From Methanohalophilus levihalophilus (GTDB lineage Archaea; Halobacteriota; Methanosarcinia; Methanosarcinales; Methanosarcinaceae), in NCBI RefSeq assembly GCF_017874375.1, contig NZ_JAGGLK010000002.1, positions 496,001 through 560,000 of the forward strand: a stretch of 64,000 nt of DNA, written 5' to 3'. Of the stretch, positions 14,858 through 24,059 are shown one piece after another. The position numbers and the translations under genes were made by a program. A model generated the notes under the pieces. The model did no database searches and was not told the origin of the DNA. It saw nothing but the letters and a program-made list of their open reading frames with translations. The number at the start of each line of letters is the position of its first letter. The first letter of the stretch is position 1.

Positions 14858-17050
14858 ATGACTTCCATCGGTGAACTCATTGTTTCGATCATCGGAGATG
14901 TGAGCCAGATCAAGAAGGCATTTGATGAGGTGAGTTCACAGGCCAGCCAGATGGGAAAGAAGTTCCAAGAAACTGGTAAGCAAATGACCTCTGCCGGAAA
15001 AACACTCTCCACATATGTTACTGCTCCTGTCCTTGGGCTTGGAGCCGTGGCTTTCCATACAGCTTCCTCTTTCGATGATTCCATGAGAAAGGTCAAAGCC
15101 ATATCTGGAGCTACTGGTGATGAGTTCAAGCAGATGACTGATCTTGCAAGGGAACTTGGCCGAACGACCCGTTTCTCTGCAAGTGAAGCTGCCGAAGGTA
15201 TGCAGTATCTTGCGATGGCGGGTTTCTCCACTTCAGAGGTAATGGAATCCATCGACGATATGCTTAGCCTTGCTGCAGCAGGAGCTATAGACCTTGGTAC
15301 TGCTTCAGATATCGCATCAAATGTGCTTACTGGCTTTAACCTGCAAGCAAGTGAAGCTGGAAGGGTGGCAGATGTCCTTGCCAAAGCGTCTGCTTCCTCT
15401 AACACCGATATTACTCAACTTGGACAGGCAATGTCCTATGTTGCTCCCCTTGCAGCAGCCATGGGGATATCCATGGAGGAAACTGCTGCCATCATCGGAA
15501 AGATGTCAGATGCAGGTGTTCAGGGAAGTCGTGCAGGTACTGCACTACGAGGTGCATTGACAAGACTTGCAGATCCAACCACTGAAGTTGCCGGAGTGCT
15601 GGAGAAATACCAGCTAACCCTTGCAGATGTGAATCCCACCACACAGTCATTCACGGATATTATTTCCAGACTGAGCAATGTTGGTCTGTCCACAGCAGAT
15701 GCAATGGCACTGTTTGGTCAGGAAGCAGGACCTGGTATGATTGCATTGTTATCGGTAGGGTCAGATGCCATTCATAATCAAACAAGATTGCTCGAGAACT
15801 CCGCTGGTGCTGCAGCTAAAATGGCAGAGGAAATGGAAGGTGGACCAGGAGGAGCTATACGTGAGCTCAAATCCGCACTTCAAGACGTGATGATAACTTT
15901 CGGTGATGTAGTTGCCGAAGGGCTCATGCCACTGGTCAGTGCCTTCATTGAGATACTCAACATTATATCTGGAATTCCAAAACCAATACTCAAGGTCATT
16001 GTAGCAGTAGCAGCTATAGCTGCAGCCATTGGACCAGTGCTGATTGTAGCAGGTTCTGCTATTGGTGCTATCGGAACAATAACAACCTTCCTCGGTGGTG
16101 CCGGTCTGGCTGGGGCTTTGAGTAGTATAGTTGCGATTATAACAGGTCCAGTAGGAATAGCGATCGCTGCTCTTGCACTGGGTGCTATTCTGATATGGAA
16201 GAGCTGGGACAAAGTATCTCCAGTGGTCATGGATACACTGGCAAACATCCGTACTGCGGTTGAGCCGCTCATTTCCATCGTACAGGACTTTGTGTCCAAT
16301 GCCATGAACAAAATAAGTGATTGGTGGACAGAGAATGGAGATACGATCACATCTGCGGTGGCTGTTATAGTATCTGCTCTCGGGACATTGGTCTCATACA
16401 TTGCAGACCATGTAGTCGATAATGTAATGGTCTGGATGCCTCTGGTTCTGAAAACGTTTGAATACGTGCTTGGCCAGATACTCAACCTAATTCTATTATT
16501 TGCACAAATACTCACGGGAGATTGGTCAGGTGCATGGCAGACATTGCAGAATATTGCCAAGAATAGTCTGGATTTCTTGTACTCCATAATATCGAGTGCA
16601 TTTGAGCCTATACTTTCAATATTCTCATCCGCTGGTAGCAGCTTCTATCGTTCAGGAAAGGACCTGATACAGAACTTCATCAACGGAATAAAGTCGATGG
16701 TAAATCCGTTGACATTTACGGTCTCAGACGTATTTTCAGGCATTTCCAGATACCTCCCTCATAGTCCTGCAGAAGTTGGGCCATTATCCGAGTTACCAAA
16801 CTGGGATGCGTTCTTTGTATCTCCTCTCAAAAAGTCCATTGGAAATATGGATGGAGTGCTGGCCTCGGGTTTAACCAATGTAGCTGGATCTTTCTCTACA
16901 AGCACAAGTACCACTAATAATACATATGCAGGAGATGAGTTCGTGGTCCAGAATGTCAACCTCTCTGCAGATTACCCCTTCGAGAAGTTTGTCCGTGACC
17001 TGGAGAAATACAACAGGCAAAAACGTGTTCAACGGGGGTATGGCATATGA
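14858..17050 (+). CDS. Tail tape measure protein (TP901 family)
   Basis: At 730 residues it is the expected long protein after the chaperones. The N-terminal helical region is followed by the TP901 core: SFDDSMRKVKAISGATGDEF, LARELGRTTRFSASEAAEGM, YLAMAGFSTSEVMESI, and GSRAGTALRGALTRLADP. Several hydrophobic stretches around residues 360-450 (VIVAVAAIAAAIGPVLIVAG and IVAIITGPVGIAIAALALGA) are the membrane-inserting region of such proteins. Assuming 1.5 angstrom per residue, the tail would be roughly 110 nm. It overlaps the next gene by 4 bp (ATGA). Confidence 0.92.
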   Translation: MTSIGELIVSIIGDVSQIKKAFDEVSSQASQMGKKFQETGKQMTSAGKTLSTYVTAPVLGLGAVAFHTASSFDDSMRKVKAISGATGDEFKQMTDLARELGRTTRFSASEAAEGMQYLAMAGFSTSEVMESIDDMLSLAAAGAIDLGTASDIASNVLTGFNLQASEAGRVADVLAKASASSNTDITQLGQAMSYVAPLAAAMGISMEETAAIIGKMSDAGVQGSRAGTALRGALTRLADPTTEVAGVLEKYQLTLADVNPTTQSFTDIISRLSNVGLSTADAMALFGQEAGPGMIALLSVGSDAIHNQTRLLENSAGAAAKMAEEMEGGPGGAIRELKSALQDVMITFGDVVAEGLMPLVSAFIEILNIISGIPKPILKVIVAVAAIAAAIGPVLIVAGSAIGAIGTITTFLGGAGLAGALSSIVAIITGPVGIAIAALALGAILIWKSWDKVSPVVMDTLANIRTAVEPLISIVQDFVSNAMNKISDWWTENGDTITSAVAVIVSALGTLVSYIADHVVDNVMVWMPLVLKTFEYVLGQILNLILLFAQILTGDWSGAWQTLQNIAKNSLDFLYSIISSAFEPILSIFSSAGSSFYRSGKDLIQNFINGIKSMVNPLTFTVSDVFSGISRYLPHSPAEVGPLSELPNWDAFFVSPLKKSIGNMDGVLASGLTNVAGSFSTSTSTTNNTYAGDEFVVQNVNLSADYPFEKFVRDLEKYNRQKRVQRGYGI

Positions 17051-17379
17051 TCGTTACTTTCGATGGTTCACCTGTATCTGTGATAAGGGATACGGAAATT
17101 TCGGTTGATTCGCCTTTCAAGGAAACGACCTTGCTTTCCGGGAAAACGTACATCCAGGCATCTCCTGAGCAGAAGTTCGCCAGGACCTTTGAGTGCTACA
17201 CAGAAGACTTTTCCGAGATATCCACGCTGCTTGGAAAACTCGGCTCACCAGGTACACTGGTAATTGACTCCGATTCGTACACTAGCTGCTACATTGTTCC
17301 TCCGCTCAAGTATAAGGAACTGATCATGGGCAGTGGAAAGTATACGTACACAATCAGTTTTGGGAGGCATACTGCATAA
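17047..17379 (+). CDS. Short distal-tail protein
   Basis: A 110-residue beta-rich protein starting MIVTFDGSPVSVIRDTEISV and ending KYTYTISFGRHTA. It lies between tape measure and hub, the position of the distal tail (Dit) protein, but it is much shorter than a full two-domain Dit, so it may represent only the ring-forming part. Start and stop overlap both neighbours (ATGA at 17047, TAATGG at 17377), so translation is tightly coupled. Confidence 0.65.
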   Translation: MIVTFDGSPVSVIRDTEISVDSPFKETTLLSGKTYIQASPEQKFARTFECYTEDFSEISTLLGKLGSPGTLVIDSDSYTSCYIVPPLKYKELIMGSGKYTYTISFGRHTA

Positions 17380-18830
17380 TGGTTGATTTGAACGCATATC
17401 CGCTTGAATCTCTAAAGGTTTCAAAAACCATCAAGGACGCTTTCTGGCAACTTGAATCACATATAGTAGATGTTTCCATCCCTGTCAACTATTCAGATGT
17501 GCTTATTGAGCTGGAAGACCAATCCGGGAACAACAAAGCAGTGTTTTGTGGCATCACGGCCCCGGATGAATCATATGATCTGAAACTGGTGGAAGAAGCA
17601 GTTGACATATATGCCTATGACCTCCGCTGGTTCTTATCTCGCCAGTTTGTGCCCGAGTCACAACTGGTACTGGCCGATACAGATAGTATCATCGTCTATA
17701 TCGAGGACTTGCTTGGTGGAAGCAGCTGGGCCACAGTGACAGGCGTGGAACCATACAAGATACGTTCTCCCGATTCTGCTATTACAAAAAAGGAATTCAT
17801 CTTCAATCCAGATACTTCAAAACTTGATGCCATCGCAGAGATTGCAGAATACTATAATTGTATTTTCGAGGTCAAGTGGCGAAATGCAGGAACCGAACAA
17901 TCACCAAATTGGATTACCAGTGCATATTTCATCAGGTCAGGAGAGATCGATGATGATACAGATGGTCTGGACCTGCCATTGCCTGCAGTACTTGAGAAAA
18001 CGGACAATGATATTCTTGAGATCACGGTGGCTAACTCCTCCGACGACAAGTACAATAGGATTATCGCCAAAGGGTGTGATTCCTCCGGCAATTGGTATAC
18101 TGGTGTAGTGGAAAGTTCCAATGTCACAAACGGGACAGCAAAGCCCAGAGAGTACATGGAATACCCATCTCCATACGTCACCAGCCAGGCCAGTGCAGAC
18201 CAACGTGCTTCTGAGCTTTACGCTTTATTCAATTTTCCTGTAAAGAGGATCTCTGCAACCCTTACAAAAAGACATGATCTTGAACTGTATCAGCTTGTCA
18301 AGTTCGATGGCTGGACCGAATATACAGATGTACTTTACACAGTAGGTATGACCGGGGTCAACTGGGTAAGGATAGTTGAGATTTCTCACCTAAAAACCGC
18401 CACATCCTCTGAAGTGCACATTGTTTGTGTTCCAGACAGGGACCTGAGCCACAGCAGGCTGAAAGGCTACTCGGTGTCACCCAATAGCGTGGACATTACA
18501 GAATCTATTGTCATGGACGTGCTGGCATCGCAAGCATCCACAGAGATCGGTGTGGCTACACTCCCTGAATCTGGATCCTCGGCATCTGTTGCATTAAACA
18601 GAGGAGGTACGATCACTGCAAAAGTGCTTGGTTCTGGTGAGAGTATTGTTCTCCCCATCAACAATGAACGTGTAATTGTATCCGGGGGAGGTGGTGGTTT
18701 CAGTAACCCTGCCGAAGAGGATCTGGACATGAATGGGTTTAAGGTAAAGACATCCAGCACAGGCAAGGATCTGATATTCGAAGTACCAACTGGACAGAAG
18801 ATAGTTTTCACAAGGAGCACTGAAGAATGA
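17379..18830 (+). CDS. Tail hub / tail-associated protein
   Basis: A 483-residue protein with LRWFLSRQFVPESQLVLADT, then FIFNPDTSKLDAIAEIAEYY, then QASADQRASELYALFNFPVK and RHDLELYQLVKFDGW. This succession is typical of gp27/Tal-like hub proteins, which form the trimeric base of the tail. From about residue 390 the protein becomes a fibre-like extension with a Gly hinge (VSGGGGGFSNPAEEDLDMNG). No peptidase or muramidase motif is seen, as expected for a host without murein. It overlaps the first fibre gene by 4 bp. Confidence 0.75.
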   Translation: MVDLNAYPLESLKVSKTIKDAFWQLESHIVDVSIPVNYSDVLIELEDQSGNNKAVFCGITAPDESYDLKLVEEAVDIYAYDLRWFLSRQFVPESQLVLADTDSIIVYIEDLLGGSSWATVTGVEPYKIRSPDSAITKKEFIFNPDTSKLDAIAEIAEYYNCIFEVKWRNAGTEQSPNWITSAYFIRSGEIDDDTDGLDLPLPAVLEKTDNDILEITVANSSDDKYNRIIAKGCDSSGNWYTGVVESSNVTNGTAKPREYMEYPSPYVTSQASADQRASELYALFNFPVKRISATLTKRHDLELYQLVKFDGWTEYTDVLYTVGMTGVNWVRIVEISHLKTATSSEVHIVCVPDRDLSHSRLKGYSVSPNSVDITESIVMDVLASQASTEIGVATLPESGSSASVALNRGGTITAKVLGSGESIVLPINNERVIVSGGGGGFSNPAEEDLDMNGFKVKTSSTGKDLIFEVPTGQKIVFTRSTEE

Positions 18831-19486
18831 GCGTAGGCAAGATAACAAGCTCACAGCAAGACTTGGCATATGTCAAGGTCAGACCAGAGACAGGAGTGGA
18901 ACTAGAGACAAGGACAGGCGGTACAGCAGCATGGGACGAAACCACAACCAGCTTTGGCCAAGCGTTCACGGCAGAACACTATTTTGGTCGCATCAAAATA
19001 GTGGTACACGATGCAGGTGGGAAGAATTTAGTAGCAAGGCTCTACGATTCTCCGGCAAAGGGAGTGAAATATGTCGAGACTATCTTCAAGGAAGTTGACC
19101 AGGAAGAGGTGCTTCACTGGATATTTGACCCAATGACACCAGGCAGCTACTACTGGGAACTGGAGATATGGAGCAGCAATGATCCAACATTCAGGCTCAA
19201 GACCTACGATGGTTCTACTTTTAGCGGGGCTTACGAGGATGGAAGTGTGCTGTCCAGCAAGTCGTTTATGAGTAAGATCGTGTACTGCGAAGACACAGAA
19301 GTAGAAAGGCAAGTAGCGATGACAGGAGATACGGTGGACAGTGGGATGACCACGGTAAAATCAGGTTCTCCATTAGGGCAGATAAACACGGGAACAGTAG
19401 TAGGGAACATATCACGTGAGGGTGATGAATTGAACAATGGAGGAACGATTTTGAATGGATCATGGTTCATGGAGGTGGATGATTAA
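18827..19486 (+). CDS. Tail fibre / adhesin-like protein
   Basis: A 219-residue beta-rich protein (FGRIKIVVHDAGGKNLVARLYD, then MTPGSYYWELEIWSSNDPTF), resembling carbohydrate-binding jelly-roll modules. Its C-terminal 40 residues are Gly/Thr-rich and may be a trimerising fibre tail. It is coupled at both ends to the hub and to the next fibre gene. The family is not recognised. A receptor-binding role is inferred from position. Confidence 0.6.
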   Translation: MSVGKITSSQQDLAYVKVRPETGVELETRTGGTAAWDETTTSFGQAFTAEHYFGRIKIVVHDAGGKNLVARLYDSPAKGVKYVETIFKEVDQEEVLHWIFDPMTPGSYYWELEIWSSNDPTFRLKTYDGSTFSGAYEDGSVLSSKSFMSKIVYCEDTEVERQVAMTGDTVDSGMTTVKSGSPLGQINTGTVVGNISREGDELNNGGTILNGSWFMEVDD

Positions 19487-20385
19487 TGGCAGGAACTTTT
19501 TACAGTGGAGCAAAGGTGCTTGCAGACTTGATAGATGAGATAGCTGACAAGCTAATAGCAGAAGGCTGGACGGATGGAGACACAACATGGGACACCACAG
19601 ACAGGACGGTAGGTGCAAATAACGCAAGAAGGTGCCTGTACCACTCCACAGATGACATATATCTGACCCTGGAATGCCATGACCAATCATATTGGGTATA
19701 TAGTACATCATACCAGGCAAAAGGATTGAGGATTGCATTCCATTCAACGTGGGATTCGGTCAACCACACATACCCGAACATGGACTATCATACCTATATT
19801 CCGTTCTTTGGAAGAAGCAGCACAACGCCAGTGACTAACTGTTTCTCGACTCAGCTAACATATTATTGTTGGGTGGATTCTACAGGATTTGTATTGATGG
19901 CAAGACCGGAAGCGAACTCAACTGATAACTTGCAGGTTTCAGCAATTACTGTGGTAGAAAGGATTGCCAGTAAAGAATACAGTGATGGCTTGACGAATTT
20001 CTACAACTACACGAAGTTGAATTACGAAGGCTGGAGGAACACTGCCGGGAACTCTCTTGGAAGATGTCATAACATGTGTAGGCCATTCACCTATACAAAT
20101 TCCTGGAGCACCGAAGGCATCCAGTTCTGGCACGCTGATTATCATGCGTTCAAGAGCGATGGTAACGGGAAGGTCTACTATGCAAAGCCCCTGATATTCA
20201 ACGACCAGGCAGAGACAATGCCCATAGGTCAGAGCGAACTGTTCTTTATGTTCTCAGAAGGTGGCGGCCTTGTGGATGGAGATGTAGTAGCGATAGATGG
20301 AGCTACAACGAAGTTCCTGTGTATAGGCATGGACTCACCAGACAACACAGGCAGGGTGAACTATGCAATAAAGTATGTAGAGTGA
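19486..20385 (+). CDS. Tail fibre protein, paralogue A
   Basis: A 299-residue protein starting MAGTFYSGAKVLADLIDEIA. It shares SGAKVL.D..DEIAD.LI, TTWDTTDR, ARRCL, LR..FHSTWDS.NHT, WVDSTGFV.M..PE, KEYSDGLTNFY and DGDV.AIDGATTKFLC with the next protein along its whole length, so the pair arose by tandem duplication. Trp/Tyr-rich beta segments suggest a surface-binding domain. The ribosome site GGAGGTGGAT lies just before the start. Probable receptor-binding protein. Confidence 0.68.
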   Translation: MAGTFYSGAKVLADLIDEIADKLIAEGWTDGDTTWDTTDRTVGANNARRCLYHSTDDIYLTLECHDQSYWVYSTSYQAKGLRIAFHSTWDSVNHTYPNMDYHTYIPFFGRSSTTPVTNCFSTQLTYYCWVDSTGFVLMARPEANSTDNLQVSAITVVERIASKEYSDGLTNFYNYTKLNYEGWRNTAGNSLGRCHNMCRPFTYTNSWSTEGIQFWHADYHAFKSDGNGKVYYAKPLIFNDQAETMPIGQSELFFMFSEGGGLVDGDVVAIDGATTKFLCIGMDSPDNTGRVNYAIKYVE

Positions 20386-20394
20386 GGTGAAAAG

Positions 20395-21309
20395 ATGGGA
20401 TTTACAAGTGGAGCAAAAGTATTACCTGACATCGTGGATGAGATCGCTGATGCATTGATTGCATCTTCCGTGAACTGGGTAGAAGGAGATGCGACCTGGG
20501 ATACAACTGATCGGAGCACAGAAGCTACGTTGGCGAGAAGGTGCTTAAAATACACAGGCGATTCAGCAGACATCTGGATGACGCTGGAAGTTCATAACTA
20601 CAAGACAAGCGAAGCCATAAGGTATCAGGGAAATGATACTGGTGCACAGGGATTAAGAGTTACGTTTACATCAACTTGGGACTCTATAAACCATACCTGG
20701 GGAGACACGAAATTCCAGACATTTATTGGATTTGAGGGGAGAGACTGGTCTTATGATATGTACACCGACATGGCAACCCTTCAGATAAATTATTGGCTGT
20801 GGGTGGATTCTACAGGGTTTGTGGTAATGGGCAAACCAGAACCTTCAAGCAACGACAGGCAGTCAAGTTTCATCTGTGTAATGGAGCACATGGGCACCAA
20901 AGAATATTCTGATGGCCTGACAAATTTCTATTGTTATACTACCAGGAACGCATGGTGGGCAGGCACTGGGGAACACTCTGGATTGGAAAATTACAGGATG
21001 ACCAGGCCATTCTCATTCCAGGACAGGGATGAAAATGATGGCATACAGTTCTACTATGACACGCCATACGCTCGGAAAAGCAACGGGAACGGGAAAGTCT
21101 ATTTCATGAAGCCTGTGATACACAATACAGCGAACAACAAGACACCGATATATCAGTCGGAGCTGTTTTTCAGGCTGTCAATAGATGCAGGACTGGTGGA
21201 CGGGGACGTGATAGCCATAGATGGAGCAACGACGAAGTTTCTGTGTAAGATGCTCACATCTCCGGACCATTCAAATGTGCTGGCGTTCGCTATGAAATAT
21301 GTGGCATGA
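20395..21309 (+). CDS. Tail fibre protein, paralogue B
   Basis: A 304-residue protein, full-length paralogue of the preceding one (MGFTSGAKVLPDIVDEIADA at the start, DGDVIAIDGATTKFLCKM near the end). The central region is the most different, as expected if it contacts the host surface. The ribosome site GAGGTGA overlaps the stop of paralogue A. Two divergent copies kept side by side suggest either a heteromeric fibre or a broader host range. Confidence 0.68.
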   Translation: MGFTSGAKVLPDIVDEIADALIASSVNWVEGDATWDTTDRSTEATLARRCLKYTGDSADIWMTLEVHNYKTSEAIRYQGNDTGAQGLRVTFTSTWDSINHTWGDTKFQTFIGFEGRDWSYDMYTDMATLQINYWLWVDSTGFVVMGKPEPSSNDRQSSFICVMEHMGTKEYSDGLTNFYCYTTRNAWWAGTGEHSGLENYRMTRPFSFQDRDENDGIQFYYDTPYARKSNGNGKVYFMKPVIHNTANNKTPIYQSELFFRLSIDAGLVDGDVIAIDGATTKFLCKMLTSPDHSNVLAFAMKYVA

Positions 21310-21317
21310 GGTGAAGC

Positions 21318-24059
21318 ATGGCATTTGATGCTGTCGTGTTCGGAACTTATGTTGTGGGCACAGGATTCACTGTGGGAGATTCAATATCATCAGGCGGATT
21401 CAGGTGTTTCATAGTGCCACAGGCCACAATAGGCGATGCGCCTCTGGATGTGACTATTACTTATGTAGACCAGTTTGGCAATTCACAAACAGCAGACGTT
21501 AGCACTTCAGTAGAAGCCTATAAGACATCAGGCAGTCACATAGAAATTGCTCTCAATGCAGGTGACACCGGGATCAGGAGTGTATCGGCAGTATCAGTGA
21601 CGGGAGGGACAACGGCTGATGAGTTCACGCTTGAGAGCTGGAATGAAGGGTTAGGTGGTTCCCTTGCATTGGAATCATCAGATGCAAGCCAGCCGGATTC
21701 AAATACAGGACTGGTTGGTGTAAGGGAATTTTCACCGGCTATGCTGCTGGAAGAGGAAACAGAGAATGATCTAATGTTCACAGAAGGAGTCACTACGTTA
21801 AACGTGGACTATGATGGCGATATGTTCACGCTCCAGACAGAACAGATCGCCATCTATCCGGAGAACTCGGCCCACGTAGATACAGATGATGGATTCCTGC
21901 CGGGTATGTTTACTCTGGACAATTCTACAATGAGCATGAAACTGGACCTGGCCGACGAAAGTGATTACAACAAGGTGGATGAGACCTACATGAACAAAGG
22001 GTTTGAGATAATCGCATCAGGCTTTATCCAGATAACCTTTGACTATGAAGTGGTGCTGAATTCCTCGTACTTCATTGCAGAGCTTGTGGACAGTGAAGGT
22101 ACTGTGAAGTGGAGCAAGACAGGGACAGCTTCTGGCACTGGCCAGGTGGTTACCTTTGTAGACGATTACTGTGTATTCCGGGTCAGGTGCATTGCTCCGA
22201 ATTCTCCTTCGGTCTGGACTTCGCCTGTGGATCCTTGGGACAACCACATGTACATAGGCAACGTGGTGCTGGACAGGTACAAGACTTCAGGCTACATTGA
22301 GCAGACGGGTTACAAGTACAAGGAATTCATGAAAGCCTTGAGGATAATAGATCTTGGCTATACACTGGGCACAGCTGATACACAAGTGAAGGCTCAGATC
22401 GATGTAGGTGACAGTCTGGCATCCACGTCAGGATTTGTAGGCCCGGACGGGACATCGAGCACCTATTATACAGACAACAACGGGAAAATATGGACAGGAG
22501 CGGCTGCTGGCAAATACTGGAGAACGAAAGTATGGTTAACCGGTGACGGAAAGTACACGCCTTCATTTGACTTTATCTGGTATTATTTCGACATGTGGAT
22601 AAAGCACAGATTGCTCAGTTTCCCGGACACGAACCCCGCAACAGTGCTGGTCCCGGTTGATTTTCATCCACTGGTAATAGAGAGTTCACAGGCCAATCAA
22701 CCGGACAGTCAATTCTTTTATTTGTCTAAAAACGAGATGCTGCACTCGGCTCTAACGACAGACATAGAGATATCATTGGAGCACACCGCAGATGTGGACA
22801 ACAAGACCGGTGAGATTGGCCTGAGCACATACAGGATTAACAAAGAAGTGTTTGATGCTACAGATTTTGTATATGGCTGCATCACGAGCGGAGTGGTGTT
22901 CAATAACAGTACCTTTGAACTAGAGGAAGAGGAAATCGAACCGGACTATTCAACAGAAATAGATGAGGATGACGGGTTCCTGTCGTGCAATGGCACCGTT
23001 GATGCAGGCAATAAAGAGCTGAAAATAGATCTGTTGGCAGACACTACATACACGGTGATAGATAGTAACTATCCGAATCATGGCTTCATATGGCAAGAAT
23101 CAGGTTTTCTGTCGGTGGAGTTTGATTATGATGTGAATATCAACTCGAGCTACTTCATACTGGAGCTGCTGGACGCAGACGGGACGGTGGTATGGTCAAA
23201 GAGCGGTACTACTTCAGGCACCGGTCAGGTGGTCACTATGAACTCGACCAAGTTCCATTTCAGGCTCAGGTGTAAGGCAAATTACACGACACCGACAGAC
23301 TACTCCGAAGGAATCACGGTCAGCAATATCAAAATAACCCGATATCCGACAACAGGACTGATAGAGATGCCCTGGTACCTGTGGAGAGAGCATAACAAGT
23401 CGCTGGATATATTCTATATGTCAATCACAGAAGCGGTAGGCTGCGATATAAGAGCACAAATCTACATCAGCGATGACCAGAGCGGAACACCGAATTCCGG
23501 ATGGATTGGACCGGATGGTACAAGTACCACATCCTACAGTGCAGGTTATACGCCCATGAATAGTGCAGGATATGCAGGCAAATACTATAAGCTGAAAATA
23601 ATGTTTACCTCTGACGGGATGCACACACCCACATTCCACAGGATAGAGATACAGGAGACAATGTATATTTATCTACGACATCTGAAGTTGGCTACATCTT
23701 GGTCAGAATCATCGGTAGGTGTGGTCATGTCCGGCTATGCCATTGATCAAGAAAGTAACCCTATAATGAACGCAATAAAAGTGATACTAGAGAGCACCTA
23801 TGTGTTCGGGAGGGATACAATGGGAGTGGTAAATCCGGAAACAGGTTTTTACCAGATATTCGTCAAGGATGCCTATTACGACAAGCGCCACCTGATATTA
23901 CAAGTGCCAGGGAAAACTACGAATCTATCTCTGCGAGGATATGGAACACCGGATGCAGTAGATGCTACATCAGGCATACCAGAGAACCAGGACTTACAGT
24001 TCTGGAAGGCACCGCTATGCAAGTCCGTGGCTCATGTTGATTCACTTGTCACTTATTGA
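21318..24059 (+). CDS. Large tail fibre/adhesin with internal duplication
   Basis: A 913-residue beta-rich protein. Two copies of a module of roughly 200-250 residues are visible: DTDDGFLPG...NSSYFIAELVDSEGTVKWSKTGT.SGTGQVV at about residues 190-280 and DEDDGFLSC...NSSYFILELLDADGTVVWSKSGT.SGTGQVV at about 545-635, each followed by GPDGTS-containing loops. The C-terminal 110 residues (VVMSGYAIDQESNPIMNAI then PETGFYQIFVKDAYYDKRHL) look like a carboxypeptidase-regulatory/CNA-B beta-sandwich, a common stalk or binding module. Its stop lies 18 bp inside the convergent integrase gene. Probably the outer fibre or tip adhesin. Confidence 0.72.
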   Translation: MAFDAVVFGTYVVGTGFTVGDSISSGGFRCFIVPQATIGDAPLDVTITYVDQFGNSQTADVSTSVEAYKTSGSHIEIALNAGDTGIRSVSAVSVTGGTTADEFTLESWNEGLGGSLALESSDASQPDSNTGLVGVREFSPAMLLEEETENDLMFTEGVTTLNVDYDGDMFTLQTEQIAIYPENSAHVDTDDGFLPGMFTLDNSTMSMKLDLADESDYNKVDETYMNKGFEIIASGFIQITFDYEVVLNSSYFIAELVDSEGTVKWSKTGTASGTGQVVTFVDDYCVFRVRCIAPNSPSVWTSPVDPWDNHMYIGNVVLDRYKTSGYIEQTGYKYKEFMKALRIIDLGYTLGTADTQVKAQIDVGDSLASTSGFVGPDGTSSTYYTDNNGKIWTGAAAGKYWRTKVWLTGDGKYTPSFDFIWYYFDMWIKHRLLSFPDTNPATVLVPVDFHPLVIESSQANQPDSQFFYLSKNEMLHSALTTDIEISLEHTADVDNKTGEIGLSTYRINKEVFDATDFVYGCITSGVVFNNSTFELEEEEIEPDYSTEIDEDDGFLSCNGTVDAGNKELKIDLLADTTYTVIDSNYPNHGFIWQESGFLSVEFDYDVNINSSYFILELLDADGTVVWSKSGTTSGTGQVVTMNSTKFHFRLRCKANYTTPTDYSEGITVSNIKITRYPTTGLIEMPWYLWREHNKSLDIFYMSITEAVGCDIRAQIYISDDQSGTPNSGWIGPDGTSTTSYSAGYTPMNSAGYAGKYYKLKIMFTSDGMHTPTFHRIEIQETMYIYLRHLKLATSWSESSVGVVMSGYAIDQESNPIMNAIKVILESTYVFGRDTMGVVNPETGFYQIFVKDAYYDKRHLILQVPGKTTNLSLRGYGTPDAVDATSGIPENQDLQFWKAPLCKSVAHVDSLVTY

